Shown: positions 9,584 through 16,086, counted from the stretch's first letter. The stretch: 20,579 nt of DNA from an uncultured Bacteroides sp. (GCA_900557355.1 USSR01000030.1:1-20579), one strand, 5' to 3'. Made by a program: numbers and translations. Notes: generated by a model from the sequence alone, not told the origin.

Positions 9584-10243
9584 TTAATCTTCCATAATTC
9601 TTCTCAAGAATTTTGCAGGTAACCCTACATGTATTTCAGAGTCTGGTATATCATGAGTAACCAAACTTCTTGCTCCTGCCATAGCAAAATTGCCAATCTT
9701 TCTCTTTTCTAAAACTGTAGCACCTATAGAAACATCAGCACACTTACCTATAACCACCAATGAACCGGTTATCGAACCCATTGCAAAATGACATAATGGT
9801 CCACATTTAACATCGTGTCCGATACAAGTATTGGATTTTACCATTGTCCCTATGCCCAGTTCTGTTCGAGGAGCAATATATGCATGACACATGACCACTA
9901 CCCCTGGATGAAGAACCACGTTCTCTCCAATAAATGCTGTATAATGTATTATTGTTACTAATCTATCCAATGGAACATTTAGTCTCTTAAACAGTTCTTC
10001 TGTCAAGACATTTCGTCCTATCATATGTATTCCCCATATAAAATAATACCCTTCATCGACAAAATGCTGAATTCTATCAGTACCTCCCAAAACAGCATAC
10101 TCATCTACATTATCTACAAAATCGTTCACAAAACCACAGATTTCAATATCTTCATCGTATCCGTTTTTCTGATTATCTTTTATACAAGCTGCAATAACAG
10201 AACCATGTCCATTACCACCAATTATCAATACCCGCTTTTTCAT
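9584..10243 (-). CDS. PglD-like sugar O/N-acyltransferase (hexapeptide repeat)
   Basis: A 219-residue acyltransferase of the PglD/NeuD type. The N-terminal Rossmann-like domain opens KKRVLIIGGNGHGSVIAACI, with the GxGxxG nucleotide-sugar loop at residues 9-14. The C-terminal left-handed beta-helix starts near residue 103. SNTCIGHDVKCGP carries the histidine expected as the catalytic base in this family, and VSIGATVLEKRKIG and VGLPAKFLRR close the helix. Its ATG overlaps the stop of the second FdtA-like gene by four bases, and that gene overlaps the first FdtA-like gene in the same way. The three therefore form a tight translational cassette. It may acetylate the amino sugar made from the FdtA product. 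It may instead act on a hydroxyl or use another acyl group, since an FdtC-like enzyme is also present. Confidence 0.8.
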   Translation of the reverse strand: MKKRVLIIGGNGHGSVIAACIKDNQKNGYDEDIEICGFVNDFVDNVDEYAVLGGTDRIQHFVDEGYYFIWGIHMIGRNVLTEELFKRLNVPLDRLVTIIHYTAFIGENVVLHPGVVVMCHAYIAPRTELGIGTMVKSNTCIGHDVKCGPLCHFAMGSITGSLVVIGKCADVSIGATVLEKRKIGNFAMAGARSLVTHDIPDSEIHVGLPAKFLRRIMED

Positions 10244-10662
10244 TTTGTATTCTTATACTCCAAGAAATCCTTATATATTCGTATATAATCAGCTTCATCA
10301 TAAGGCATTGAAGCAAGTACCAGGCACACTGCTCCAGATGAAAAGTTATCCAGTTCTCTCCACATTCCCGGAACAATATATAGACCTTGATAAGGACGAT
10401 TTAATGAAAAGGTACGTTTCACACTGCCATCATCAACTGTTACATTAAAACTACCGCTAGCAGCTATCACCAGCTGAAACAATTCTTTATGAGCGTGTCC
10501 ACCACGCGCCTCGCCACCTGGTATATCGTATAGATAATAGGTACGTTTTACTTCAAATGGAACAGTTTTAACATTTTCAACCACAGTGATATTACCTTCA
10601 TCTCTGTGATGCTTATCAAGCTCTATAATTGTGCAGTCATAGACTGTACTATTTTTACTCAT
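10240..10662 (-). CDS. FdtA-like dTDP-4-keto-6-deoxyglucose 3,4-ketoisomerase, copy 2
   Basis: A 140-residue small cupin of the WxcM/FdtA family, which moves the keto group of dTDP-4-keto-6-deoxyglucose from C4 to C3. The core is TYYLYDIPGG, then EARGGHAHKE (residues 51-60), with both active-site-type histidines kept as H56 and H58. ASGSFNVTVDDG, GLYIVPGMWRELDNFSSGAV and ASMPYDEADYIR follow, all standard for the family. The early segment reads HHRDEGNI, so the arginine that normally precedes the conserved glycine (RG, as in copy 1) is a glutamate. The start overlaps copy 1 by ATGA and the end overlaps the PglD-like gene by ATGA. I consider this the more likely active isomerase. FdtA (galacto) and QdtA (gluco) specificity cannot be told apart here. 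Confidence 0.85.
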   Translation of the reverse strand: MSKNSTVYDCTIIELDKHHRDEGNITVVENVKTVPFEVKRTYYLYDIPGGEARGGHAHKELFQLVIAASGSFNVTVDDGSVKRTFSLNRPYQGLYIVPGMWRELDNFSSGAVCLVLASMPYDEADYIRIYKDFLEYKNTK

Positions 10663-11063
10663 AATGCAGTATTTTTGAAAGTTTCGTAATCACGTATATA
10701 ATCATTTTCTCCATATGGAGTTGAAGATAATATTAAAGCTAACGAATTAGTAGAAAAATTATCCATCTGTCTCCATATCTGCTTTGGTACGTACAATCCA
10801 TAGTATGAACGATTCAAATGGATTTTTCTCCTCTCTTTACCATCATCCAAGAGCACATCAAAACTACCGGAAAGTGCAATAATAAATTCCTGATTTTCTT
10901 TATATGCATGCCCTCCACGTTTCTCTCCACCAGGGACATCGTATATCCAATATGTCCGTTCTATTTTAAATGGAATATGCTTAAATTCCTCGGCAAAAGA
11001 GAGATTACCTCTTTTATCCAAAAATTTTGGAAGATCAATCAACCTACAATCTGATACATTCAT
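10659..11063 (-). CDS. FdtA-like 3,4-ketoisomerase paralogue, copy 1 (one active-site His is Tyr)
   Basis: A 134-residue paralogue of the downstream copy, aligning along its whole length: TYWIYDVPGGEKRGGHAYKE, ALSGSFDVLLDDG, GLYVPKQIWRQMDNFSTNSL, SSTPYGENDYIR. It keeps the early DKRGNL arginine that copy 2 lacks. However, the second histidine of the HAH motif is a tyrosine (H52, Y54). In characterised FdtA both histidines sit in the active site, as I recall, so this copy may be slow, altered in specificity, or a structural partner. FdtA forms a domain-swapped dimer, which makes a hetero-dimer with copy 2 conceivable. It begins 5 bases after rmlB, the enzyme making its presumed substrate. Confidence 0.82.
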   Translation of the reverse strand: MNVSDCRLIDLPKFLDKRGNLSFAEEFKHIPFKIERTYWIYDVPGGEKRGGHAYKENQEFIIALSGSFDVLLDDGKERRKIHLNRSYYGLYVPKQIWRQMDNFSTNSLALILSSTPYGENDYIRDYETFKNTAL

Positions 11064-11068
11064 AACTT

Positions 11069-12133
11069 TTATATTTTGTACATACTTTCATAATACTTAT
11101 TATACTCTCCACTCGCTATATTTTCCATCCATTCGTTATTTTCCAAATACCAGCGAACAGTTTTTTCAATACCTTCCTCAAATTGCAAAGACGGTTCCCA
11201 TCCTAATTCTTTTTTCAACTTATTAGAATCAATAGCATAGCGTAAATCATGTCCTTTTCTGTCAGCGACATATGTAATCAACTTTTCGGAAGTACCGTCC
11301 GGATTACCCAATAACCGATCCACAGTTTTAATGATAACCTTAATTAAATCAATATTTGTCCATTCATTGAAACCACCAATATTATAAGTCTCAGCTATTT
11401 TTCCTTTATGAAAAATGATATCAATAGCACGTGCATGATCTACTACATACAACCAATCACGTACATTCTCACCCTTACCATAAACCGGTAAGGCTTTACC
11501 ATGACGGATATTATTAATAAAAAGAGGTATAAGCTTTTCGGGAAATTGATAAGGCCCGTAATTGTTACTGCAATTGGTAACAATAACAGGCATTCCATAT
11601 GTATCATGAAAAGCACGTACGAAATGATCACTACCAGCCTTGCTAGCAGAATAAGGACTATGTGGCTGATATTTTGTTTGTTCAGTGAAGAATGTTCCGT
11701 CAAAATCTAATGCACCATATACTTCATCTGTTGAAATATGATAAAAAAGTTTATGATCATATCCCGTTTCTGAAGTTTCCCAAGCCAACTTAGCTGCCTG
11801 TAATAATGAAAGGGTACCCATCACATTCGTTTGTGCAAAAATAAATGGATCTTTAATACTACGATCAACATGGCTTTCTGCTGCCAAATGTATCACACTA
11901 TCAATATTATACTGTTTAAAAAGCTGTATTATTCTCTCAAAGTCACAAATATCAGCTTTTACAAAAGTATAATTCGGCTGACCTTCAATATCTTTCAAAT
12001 TAGCTAAATTTCCAGCATAAGTCAACTTATCTAAATTTATAATATGATACTCAGGATATTTATTCACAAATAAGCGAACAACATGGCTTCCAATAAATCC
12101 TGCACCACCAGTAATCAATATATTCCGCTTCAT
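11069..12133 (-). CDS. rmlB (rfbB): dTDP-glucose 4,6-dehydratase
   Basis: A 354-residue extended SDR converting dTDP-glucose to dTDP-4-keto-6-deoxyglucose with tightly bound NAD. Visible features are the NAD loop ITGGAGFIGSHVV at the N-terminus, NLDKLTYAGNLANL, HLAAESHVDRSI, and STDEVYGALDFDG with the catalytic Asp-Glu pair. YSASKAG provides the YxxxK, and NCSNNYGPYQFPEKLIPLFI completes the RmlB signature. Length is normal. It starts 4 bases after rmlA ends and is followed 5 bases later by the FdtA pair. With no rmlC or rmlD nearby, its product should go to a 3-amino-3,6-dideoxyhexose rather than rhamnose. This is one of the most certain calls in the window. Confidence 0.97.
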   Translation of the reverse strand: MKRNILITGGAGFIGSHVVRLFVNKYPEYHIINLDKLTYAGNLANLKDIEGQPNYTFVKADICDFERIIQLFKQYNIDSVIHLAAESHVDRSIKDPFIFAQTNVMGTLSLLQAAKLAWETSETGYDHKLFYHISTDEVYGALDFDGTFFTEQTKYQPHSPYSASKAGSDHFVRAFHDTYGMPVIVTNCSNNYGPYQFPEKLIPLFINNIRHGKALPVYGKGENVRDWLYVVDHARAIDIIFHKGKIAETYNIGGFNEWTNIDLIKVIIKTVDRLLGNPDGTSEKLITYVADRKGHDLRYAIDSNKLKKELGWEPSLQFEEGIEKTVRWYLENNEWMENIASGEYNKYYESMYKI

Positions 12134-12137
12134 CTTT

Positions 12138-13025
12138 CTATTTCTCTTTTAATTCATCTATTACATTCATCAAGTATTTCCCGTATTGATTCTTTAACAT
12201 CGGCTGTGCCAATGCCATCATTTTTTCAGGAGTAATCCAGCCTTTCCGAAAAGCAATTCCTTCTAAACAAGCTATTTTTAACCCCTGACGTTTTTCTATC
12301 ACTTCAATAAAATTACTAGCCTCTGATAAAGAATCGTGCGTACCAGTATCAAGCCATGCAAAACCACGTCCTAAAAGTTGGACTTTTAATTCTTTAGTAT
12401 CCAAGAAACATTGGTTTACTGTAGTTATTTCCAATTCTCCACGTGCAGATGGCTTGCTATTCTTTGCTATTTTAACCACTTTATTGGGATAGAAATAAAG
12501 GCCCACTACAGCATAGTTTGATTTTGGGTGAACAGGCTTTTCTTCCAATCCTAATACATTACCGTTTTTATCAAATTCCGCAACTCCATAACGTTCGGGA
12601 TCTGATACCCAATAGCCAAATACAGTAGCTTTGTTTTCTTCTTCAGCCATGCGTACAGCTTCTTTTAGCATATAAGTCAGCCCCTGACCATGAAAAATAT
12701 TATCTCCTAGTACCAAGCAAACCGAATCATCACCAATAAATTCCTCTCCAATAATGAATGCTTGCGCAAGACCATCAGGCGAAGGTTGTTCTGCATATTC
12801 AAAACGGACACCGAAATCAGAACCATCACCTAATAATCGTTGAAAACCAGGAAGGTCATACGGAGTAGAAATTATTAAAATCTCACGAATACCTGCAAGC
12901 ATCAAAACCGAAATGGGATAATAAATCATCGGTTTATCAAATATGGGAAGAAGCTGCTTACTAACTCCCTTGGTAATAGGGTACAAACGAGTACCAGATC
13001 CACCGGCTAAAACAATACCTTTCAT
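12138..13025 (-). CDS. rmlA (rfbA): Glucose-1-phosphate thymidylyltransferase
   Basis: A 295-residue nucleotidyltransferase making dTDP-glucose from dTTP and glucose-1-phosphate, the first step to dTDP-deoxysugars. The N-terminal signature [20 protein letters not shown] followed by [15 protein letters not shown] is intact. [23 protein letters not shown] with the metal-binding aspartate, [21 protein letters not shown] and [13 protein letters not shown] complete the RmlA pattern. Length matches the family. It starts one base after the stop of the WecA-like gene and ends four bases before rmlB. The protein is cytoplasmic, and dTDP-sugar end products often inhibit this family allosterically. Confidence 0.97.
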   Translation of the reverse strand: MKGIVLAGGSGTRLYPITKGVSKQLLPIFDKPMIYYPISVLMLAGIREILIISTPYDLPGFQRLLGDGSDFGVRFEYAEQPSPDGLAQAFIIGEEFIGDDSVCLVLGDNIFHGQGLTYMLKEAVRMAEEENKATVFGYWVSDPERYGVAEFDKNGNVLGLEEKPVHPKSNYAVVGLYFYPNKVVKIAKNSKPSARGELEITTVNQCFLDTKELKVQLLGRGFAWLDTGTHDSLSEASNFIEVIEKRQGLKIACLEGIAFRKGWITPEKMMALAQPMLKNQYGKYLMNVIDELKEK

Positions 13026-13026
13026 T

Positions 13027-14139
13027 TTAATATAATCTGTTTAAATGTGTGCGCTTATCTCTCACTTTATCCCACCAAAGATTTAAAGCAATCCAGGCTA
13101 CAATATCTCCTATCAATATCACAGTATTATTCACCCATGGTATCAATAAAATATTTACAACACTAAATGCACAGGATATTAATATTATAATAATCATAGC
13201 TTTACGGGGTGTAAATCCCATTGCCAAAAATTTATGATGAATATGATTCTTATCTGGTTCAAAAGGGCTCTTTCCATTACGCAAACGTACCATTACCACA
13301 CGAATCACATCAAAAGCTGGAATTATTAATGTACTAAAGGCTATAAGAAAAGTACCTTTGGTATTAGAAATTACCTCAGGATTGTTCTGACTATATTTGA
13401 TAGCAAGAAAACTTAGTATATACCCCAAAGTTAAGCTGCCGGTATCTCCCATAAATATTTTCCGTGCCCGTTCTGCATTACCGAAAACATTATAATAAAA
13501 GAAAGGAACTAATACACCTAAGGTACTAAACGCAAGCATACTATACATCCACAGCCCTTTCTCTATAAACAAAAGGCCAAAGACCAAAAGCGCAACACTA
13601 CTCAATCCTGATGCTAATCCATCAATTCCATCTATTAAATTAATAGCATTAGTAATGAAAACAATGGTCAATATAGTAAAAGGAATACCAATCCAATTTG
13701 GAATTGCATATATTCCCAATAACCCATATAAGTCATTTATCCAAAGCTCTGCGATAGAAAAAAAACAAGCACAGAGAATTTGTATCACAAACTTTTGGCG
13801 ATAACGCACTCCAATAAGGTCATCTGTAATTCCTGTCAAATATAAAAGAGTCAACCCACAGACTAAAAACAAACATTCCAATAAAAAACAAGTTGCATGT
13901 AAATCTGAAATATAATATCCTGTTATAGTACGGAATGCCAATACCAAACAACAAGAAAATAATATCGTTGGAAAAAAAGAAACTCCCCCCAAACGTGGAA
14001 TGGCACATGTATGGATTTTACGTTTATCTGGTATATCAAATAATCTCTTACGAAGAGAAATTAGTAATATGCGAGGTATGACAAATAACGCTATACAGAC
14101 AGAAATAACAAAAGCTAAGATTATAAATATATAATTCAT
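13027..14139 (-). CDS. WecA/MraY-type undecaprenyl-phosphate sugar-1-phosphate transferase
   Basis: A 370-residue polytopic membrane enzyme that starts the capsule unit by moving a HexNAc-1-phosphate from its UDP form to undecaprenyl phosphate. The family residues are present. [13 protein letters not shown] is in the first cytoplasmic loop, TGITDDLIG has the DD pair at residues 106-107, [15 protein letters not shown] starts near residue 164, and [12 protein letters not shown] and NHIHHKF follow. About ten or eleven membrane spans are visible. It is the first enzyme after upxY, 66 bases downstream. In many Bacteroides fragilis CPS loci the initiating transferase lies near the 3' end, so this placement is a variant. 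The sugar (GlcNAc, GalNAc, or a deoxy form such as QuiNAc/FucNAc) is not readable from sequence. Confidence 0.9.
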   Translation of the reverse strand: MNYIFIILAFVISVCIALFVIPRILLISLRKRLFDIPDKRKIHTCAIPRLGGVSFFPTILFSCCLVLAFRTITGYYISDLHATCFLLECLFLVCGLTLLYLTGITDDLIGVRYRQKFVIQILCACFFSIAELWINDLYGLLGIYAIPNWIGIPFTILTIVFITNAINLIDGIDGLASGLSSVALLVFGLLFIEKGLWMYSMLAFSTLGVLVPFFYYNVFGNAERARKIFMGDTGSLTLGYILSFLAIKYSQNNPEVISNTKGTFLIAFSTLIIPAFDVIRVVMVRLRNGKSPFEPDKNHIHHKFLAMGFTPRKAMIIIILISCAFSVVNILLIPWVNNTVILIGDIVAWIALNLWWDKVRDKRTHLNRLY

Positions 14140-14205
14140 TCGAATAATTATTTCATGAATAAAGTTTAATATTAAGCCCCATTTAGTTGATGCAATAATT
14201 CATTT

Positions 14206-14787
14206 TTATACAGCAACTTGATTTTCAATCTTTTCCACATACCCAACCGGCATATCCGCACAAGCGCACCCCAGCATATTCAACCGGACAGCAATCTTAC
14301 TTCTGCCATCCACCGTGACAAGCTCTCCTACAAGACCAGTCAAAGGACCTTTGACAACACGTACTTTTTCACCACGTGCCAAAGGAGCGCTATTCATACA
14401 GATTGCCTCTTCGGAATAATCAAGCATAAAACGGAAACGGACCATTTGTTCATCAGGAATGATAGTCGGACTGCTCTCACCGCGCATTACCATATACCGA
14501 CTAACTGTAGAAAAGGAAAGAACCTCTTTACGTTCTTTAGGATCAGCATGTACAAAAACCATCATCGGAAGCAACACGGATTCAACCACTTTACGGCGGT
14601 CACTCCATTGATGTACTTCTTGCTGGACCGGTACAAAATTTTCAATCCCCATTTTGTCTAAACGTTCGGCTACTTTCTTCTCATGATGCATACGAACCAG
14701 AGCAACATACCAGCGTTTAGAGTGTGCTACGCCTTCCCCTGTCCCAATTTTAGGCCCAGCACTTAAAGTTTCTTTCGTTAGAATCAT
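14206..14787 (-). CDS. upxY: UpxY-family NusG-like transcription antiterminator
   Basis: A 193-residue NusG paralogue. The NGN domain begins at KRWYVALVRMHHEKKVAERL (residues 24-43) and runs through VFVHADP and YMVMRGESSPTIIPDEQM. The KOW part is ARGEKVRVVKGPLTGLVGEL. In B. fragilis, UpxY proteins are encoded first in each capsule operon and prevent early termination in their own leader, so that only one locus is fully expressed. The first position here fits exactly. The ATG at 14787 is preceded by a purine-rich AAGGGG. The protein's first 23 residues are a poorly conserved tail. No upxZ, normally the next gene, follows: 66 bases separate it from the WecA-like gene. Confidence 0.95.
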   Translation of the reverse strand: MILTKETLSAGPKIGTGEGVAHSKRWYVALVRMHHEKKVAERLDKMGIENFVPVQQEVHQWSDRRKVVESVLLPMMVFVHADPKERKEVLSFSTVSRYMVMRGESSPTIIPDEQMVRFRFMLDYSEEAICMNSAPLARGEKVRVVKGPLTGLVGELVTVDGRSKIAVRLNMLGCACADMPVGYVEKIENQVAV

Positions 14788-14796
14788 ACTTTTTTA

Positions 14797-14802
14797 CCCC
14801 TT
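14797..14802 (-). promoter_or_regulatory. Possible ribosome-binding site of upxY
   Basis: Reading the minus strand, AAGGGG ends nine bases before the upxY ATG. Most genes in this window lack a clear Shine-Dalgarno sequence, as is usual in Bacteroides, so this one stands out slightly. It supports the chosen start. It lies outside the invertible segment and so does not change with orientation. Confidence 0.45.
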
Positions 14803-14810
14803 AAGTTTCC

Positions 14811-14836
14811 GTTACTTCTTAGGTAACGGAAATTAT
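14811..14836. repeat. Left inverted repeat of the promoter switch (recombination site)
   Basis: These 26 bases are the exact reverse complement of 15071-15096. The repeat lies in a larger dyad at 14806-14832: arms TTTCCGTTAC and GTAACGGAAA, each 10 bases and perfectly complementary, around the 7-base spacer TTCTTAG. Paired binding arms with a 6-8 base crossover region are the standard build of a tyrosine-recombinase core site. A tyrosine recombinase gene lies next to the other repeat. When transcribed, this dyad can fold into a 10-bp stem with a 7-base loop. Confidence 0.93.
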
Positions 14837-14953
14837 AGAGTACTGGACACCTACCACAAAAAGAAGAAGAAATACGTACGAACAAGGGAGTTTAGATACA
14901 TTTTGCCTGATATACAGAGATATTTGAAAAGTATAGGCAGTCGAATTCATAGA

Positions 14954-14977
14954 ACATGAAATAGGAATGTTTCATGT
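14954..14977. repeat. Short hairpin inside the invertible segment
   Basis: A perfect 8-base inverted repeat, ACATGAAA and TTTCATGT, with an 8-base loop, close to the middle of the invertible segment. On the plus strand a short T-run follows after about eight bases, but the stem is A+T-rich and too weak for a convincing terminator. It could be a protein-binding dyad or chance. Confidence 0.35.
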
Positions 14978-15031
14978 CCCGATACATTTTTACTGTATAT
15001 TTAAATAAAAAGAGAAAAAAAAGGAATTTTG

Positions 15032-15064
15032 CTTGTATGTTATTAACAAATTTGTCTATATTTG
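15032..15064 (+). promoter_or_regulatory. Capsule promoter (invertible), currently facing away from upxY
   Basis: TATATTTG at 15057-15064 matches the Bacteroides -7 consensus TAnnTTTG perfectly, and CTTG at 15032-15035 serves as the -33 element with 21 bases between (TTG to TA). The A-rich tract just upstream (about 15004-15022) may act as an UP-like element. Transcription would begin at about 15070-15072, at the edge of the right repeat. As drawn, the transcript runs into the 3' end of the recombinase gene in antisense. After inversion it would read through the left repeat into upxY with a leader of about 50 bases. Confidence 0.82.
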
Positions 15065-15070
15065 CACCGA

Positions 15071-15096
15071 ATAATTTCCGTTACCTAAGAAGTAAC
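15071..15096. repeat. Right inverted repeat of the promoter switch (recombination site)
   Basis: Perfect reverse complement of 14811-14836 over 26 bases. The core site here is 15075-15101: arm TTTCCGTTAC, spacer CTAAGAA, and an outer arm GTAACAGCTG that keeps only the first five bases of the expected GTAACGGAAA. The spacers of the two sites are identical in inverted orientation and are not palindromic, so exchange between them gives inversion rather than deletion. The recombinase stop codon is 43 bases to the right. Confidence 0.93.
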
Positions 15097-15138
15097 AGCT
15101 GCGTATTTAGACTGGTTATCAAAGACTTAATATACTTT

Positions 15139-16086
15139 TCAAAGAATTCCCCTATAATTCCTAACGTAAGAATAATTCAACCGATTTACTTTGGTACGCT
15201 CATTCAATTCAAAACCTTTCAAGTAAATTTGTGTTGTCTTAATAGATTTATGCCCCAATGACTCGCTAATCATTTCGATAGGTACTCCCCTGTATTTAGC
15301 GGTAGTTGCCCAGGAATGGCGAAACGTATAAGAAGTTACGGATGAATGAATACGTAGCTTCTTGGCTAAACTCTTCAAATCATTATTAAAACGACGCAGA
15401 GTGGATTGATATTCTATATATGCCGCTTCGTCATCCCGTTTATTCTTTCCACTTAATATATAAAAAAGATAATCCGGATGCTCGGGGAGAACAGCGGAAT
15501 GCGTATTACGAAGTCGGGAAACAATACATGAAGCCGATTCTAAGATTTCTATACTCATTGGAGTTCCCGTCTTGATACGGTTGTACTTCAATATATTCCC
15601 CTCCAAATTCGACTTTTCCAGATGAGCAAGATCGGCGAAAGGCATTCCGCAAAATAAAAATAACAAATTAGCGATGGCTTGCGTCCGGCGAAGTTTTTCG
15701 GACTGTGGATCTTTATAAAGCAGCGTGTGTAATTCGTTTATAGGAATTGCTTTTTTCTGACGAGTATCTACTCCGGTAAAGACATCACGAAACAAGCGAT
15801 GAATATAAGGAGCCTGATGAGTATCTACTCCCTTATTGTATATGCAACGTAACATTCGCATATAGGTGGAAATCGTGTTCAACTTCAAGCGGCAGGACAT
15901 CAGATAACTGCTATACCGCTTCAAGTTCTCACGAGTAATCAAACTGAATGACACACACTCTGTTCCACAAAATATGGTGAAAGAGCGAAGTGCATTCTCA
16001 TAAACATGTGCTGTGGCATAACGCCCTTCCTGACGCAAACAATTTATATAATTATTTGCACATACGGTAAATCCGTCTTTTCTCAT
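15139..16086 (-). CDS. Tyrosine recombinase, probable invertase of the adjacent capsule promoter
   Basis: A 315-residue phage-integrase-family protein. The N-terminal SAM-like DNA-binding domain covers about residues 1-105 (FTVCANNYINCLRQEGRYAT). The catalytic domain follows with FCGMPFADLAHL (145-156), RIKTG with the beta-hairpin lysine K172, SYTFRHSWATT with R256-H257, LGHKSIKTTQIYL with H279, and the nucleophile Y288. The usual HxxR histidine is Y253, which is common in Bacteroides members. The first catalytic arginine is less usual: the Bacteroides form RGM is CGM here, so C146 stands where the arginine is expected. It lies immediately beside a pair of inverted core sites and upstream of upxY, the usual position of locus-specific CPS invertases. 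No clear promoter was found in the 144 bases upstream. Confidence 0.92.
   Translation of the reverse strand: MRKDGFTVCANNYINCLRQEGRYATAHVYENALRSFTIFCGTECVSFSLITRENLKRYSSYLMSCRLKLNTISTYMRMLRCIYNKGVDTHQAPYIHRLFRDVFTGVDTRQKKAIPINELHTLLYKDPQSEKLRRTQAIANLLFLFCGMPFADLAHLEKSNLEGNILKYNRIKTGTPMSIEILESASCIVSRLRNTHSAVLPEHPDYLFYILSGKNKRDDEAAYIEYQSTLRRFNNDLKSLAKKLRIHSSVTSYTFRHSWATTAKYRGVPIEMISESLGHKSIKTTQIYLKGFELNERTKVNRLNYSYVRNYRGIL

Larger units (their letters stand above)
14837..15070. other. Invertible promoter segment, apparently in OFF orientation
   Basis: This 234-base segment lies between the two perfect inverted repeats, in a 351-base stretch (14788-15138) with no credible gene. It holds one strong Bacteroides-type promoter, directed to the right, away from upxY. 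I looked for CAAANNTA on the plus strand (the minus-strand form of the -7 element) from 14788 to 15138 and found none, so nothing good faces the capsule operon in this orientation. Inversion around the repeat centre (about 14953.5) would move the -7 box to 14843-14850 on the minus strand, roughly 55 bases from the upxY ATG. This matches the known invertible CPS promoters of Bacteroides in plan; the OFF state is my inference from promoter direction. Confidence 0.9.

Noticed and set aside
572..12133. Rhamnose pathway
   Set aside because: rmlA and rmlB are present, but no RmlC epimerase or RmlD reductase is seen; the small cupins are FdtA-like, not RmlC-like in length or motifs, and the SDR at 572-1564 does not look like RmlD.
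14140..14205. Terminator or attenuator between upxY and the WecA-like gene
   Set aside because: Only long-range A+T-rich matches (AATTATT with AATAATT, about 50 bases apart) are present; no compact stem with a T-run.
14218..14661. Plus-strand open frame of 147 codons opposite upxY
   Set aside because: It is an antisense shadow of a well-supported gene, rich in His/Thr/Phe as such shadows are, with no recognisable domain. It is not upxZ.
14811..15096. Switch governed by an Mpi-type serine invertase site as in B. fragilis
   Set aside because: The repeats do not resemble the short Mpi core as I remember it, and their arm-spacer-arm design and the adjacent gene point to a tyrosine recombinase.
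14974..15261. Plus-strand open frame of 95 codons crossing the right repeat and the recombinase end
   Set aside because: It has no family likeness, spans the invertible boundary so would be broken by inversion, and overlaps the recombinase in antisense. It does begin downstream of no promoter; the OFF promoter lies inside it.
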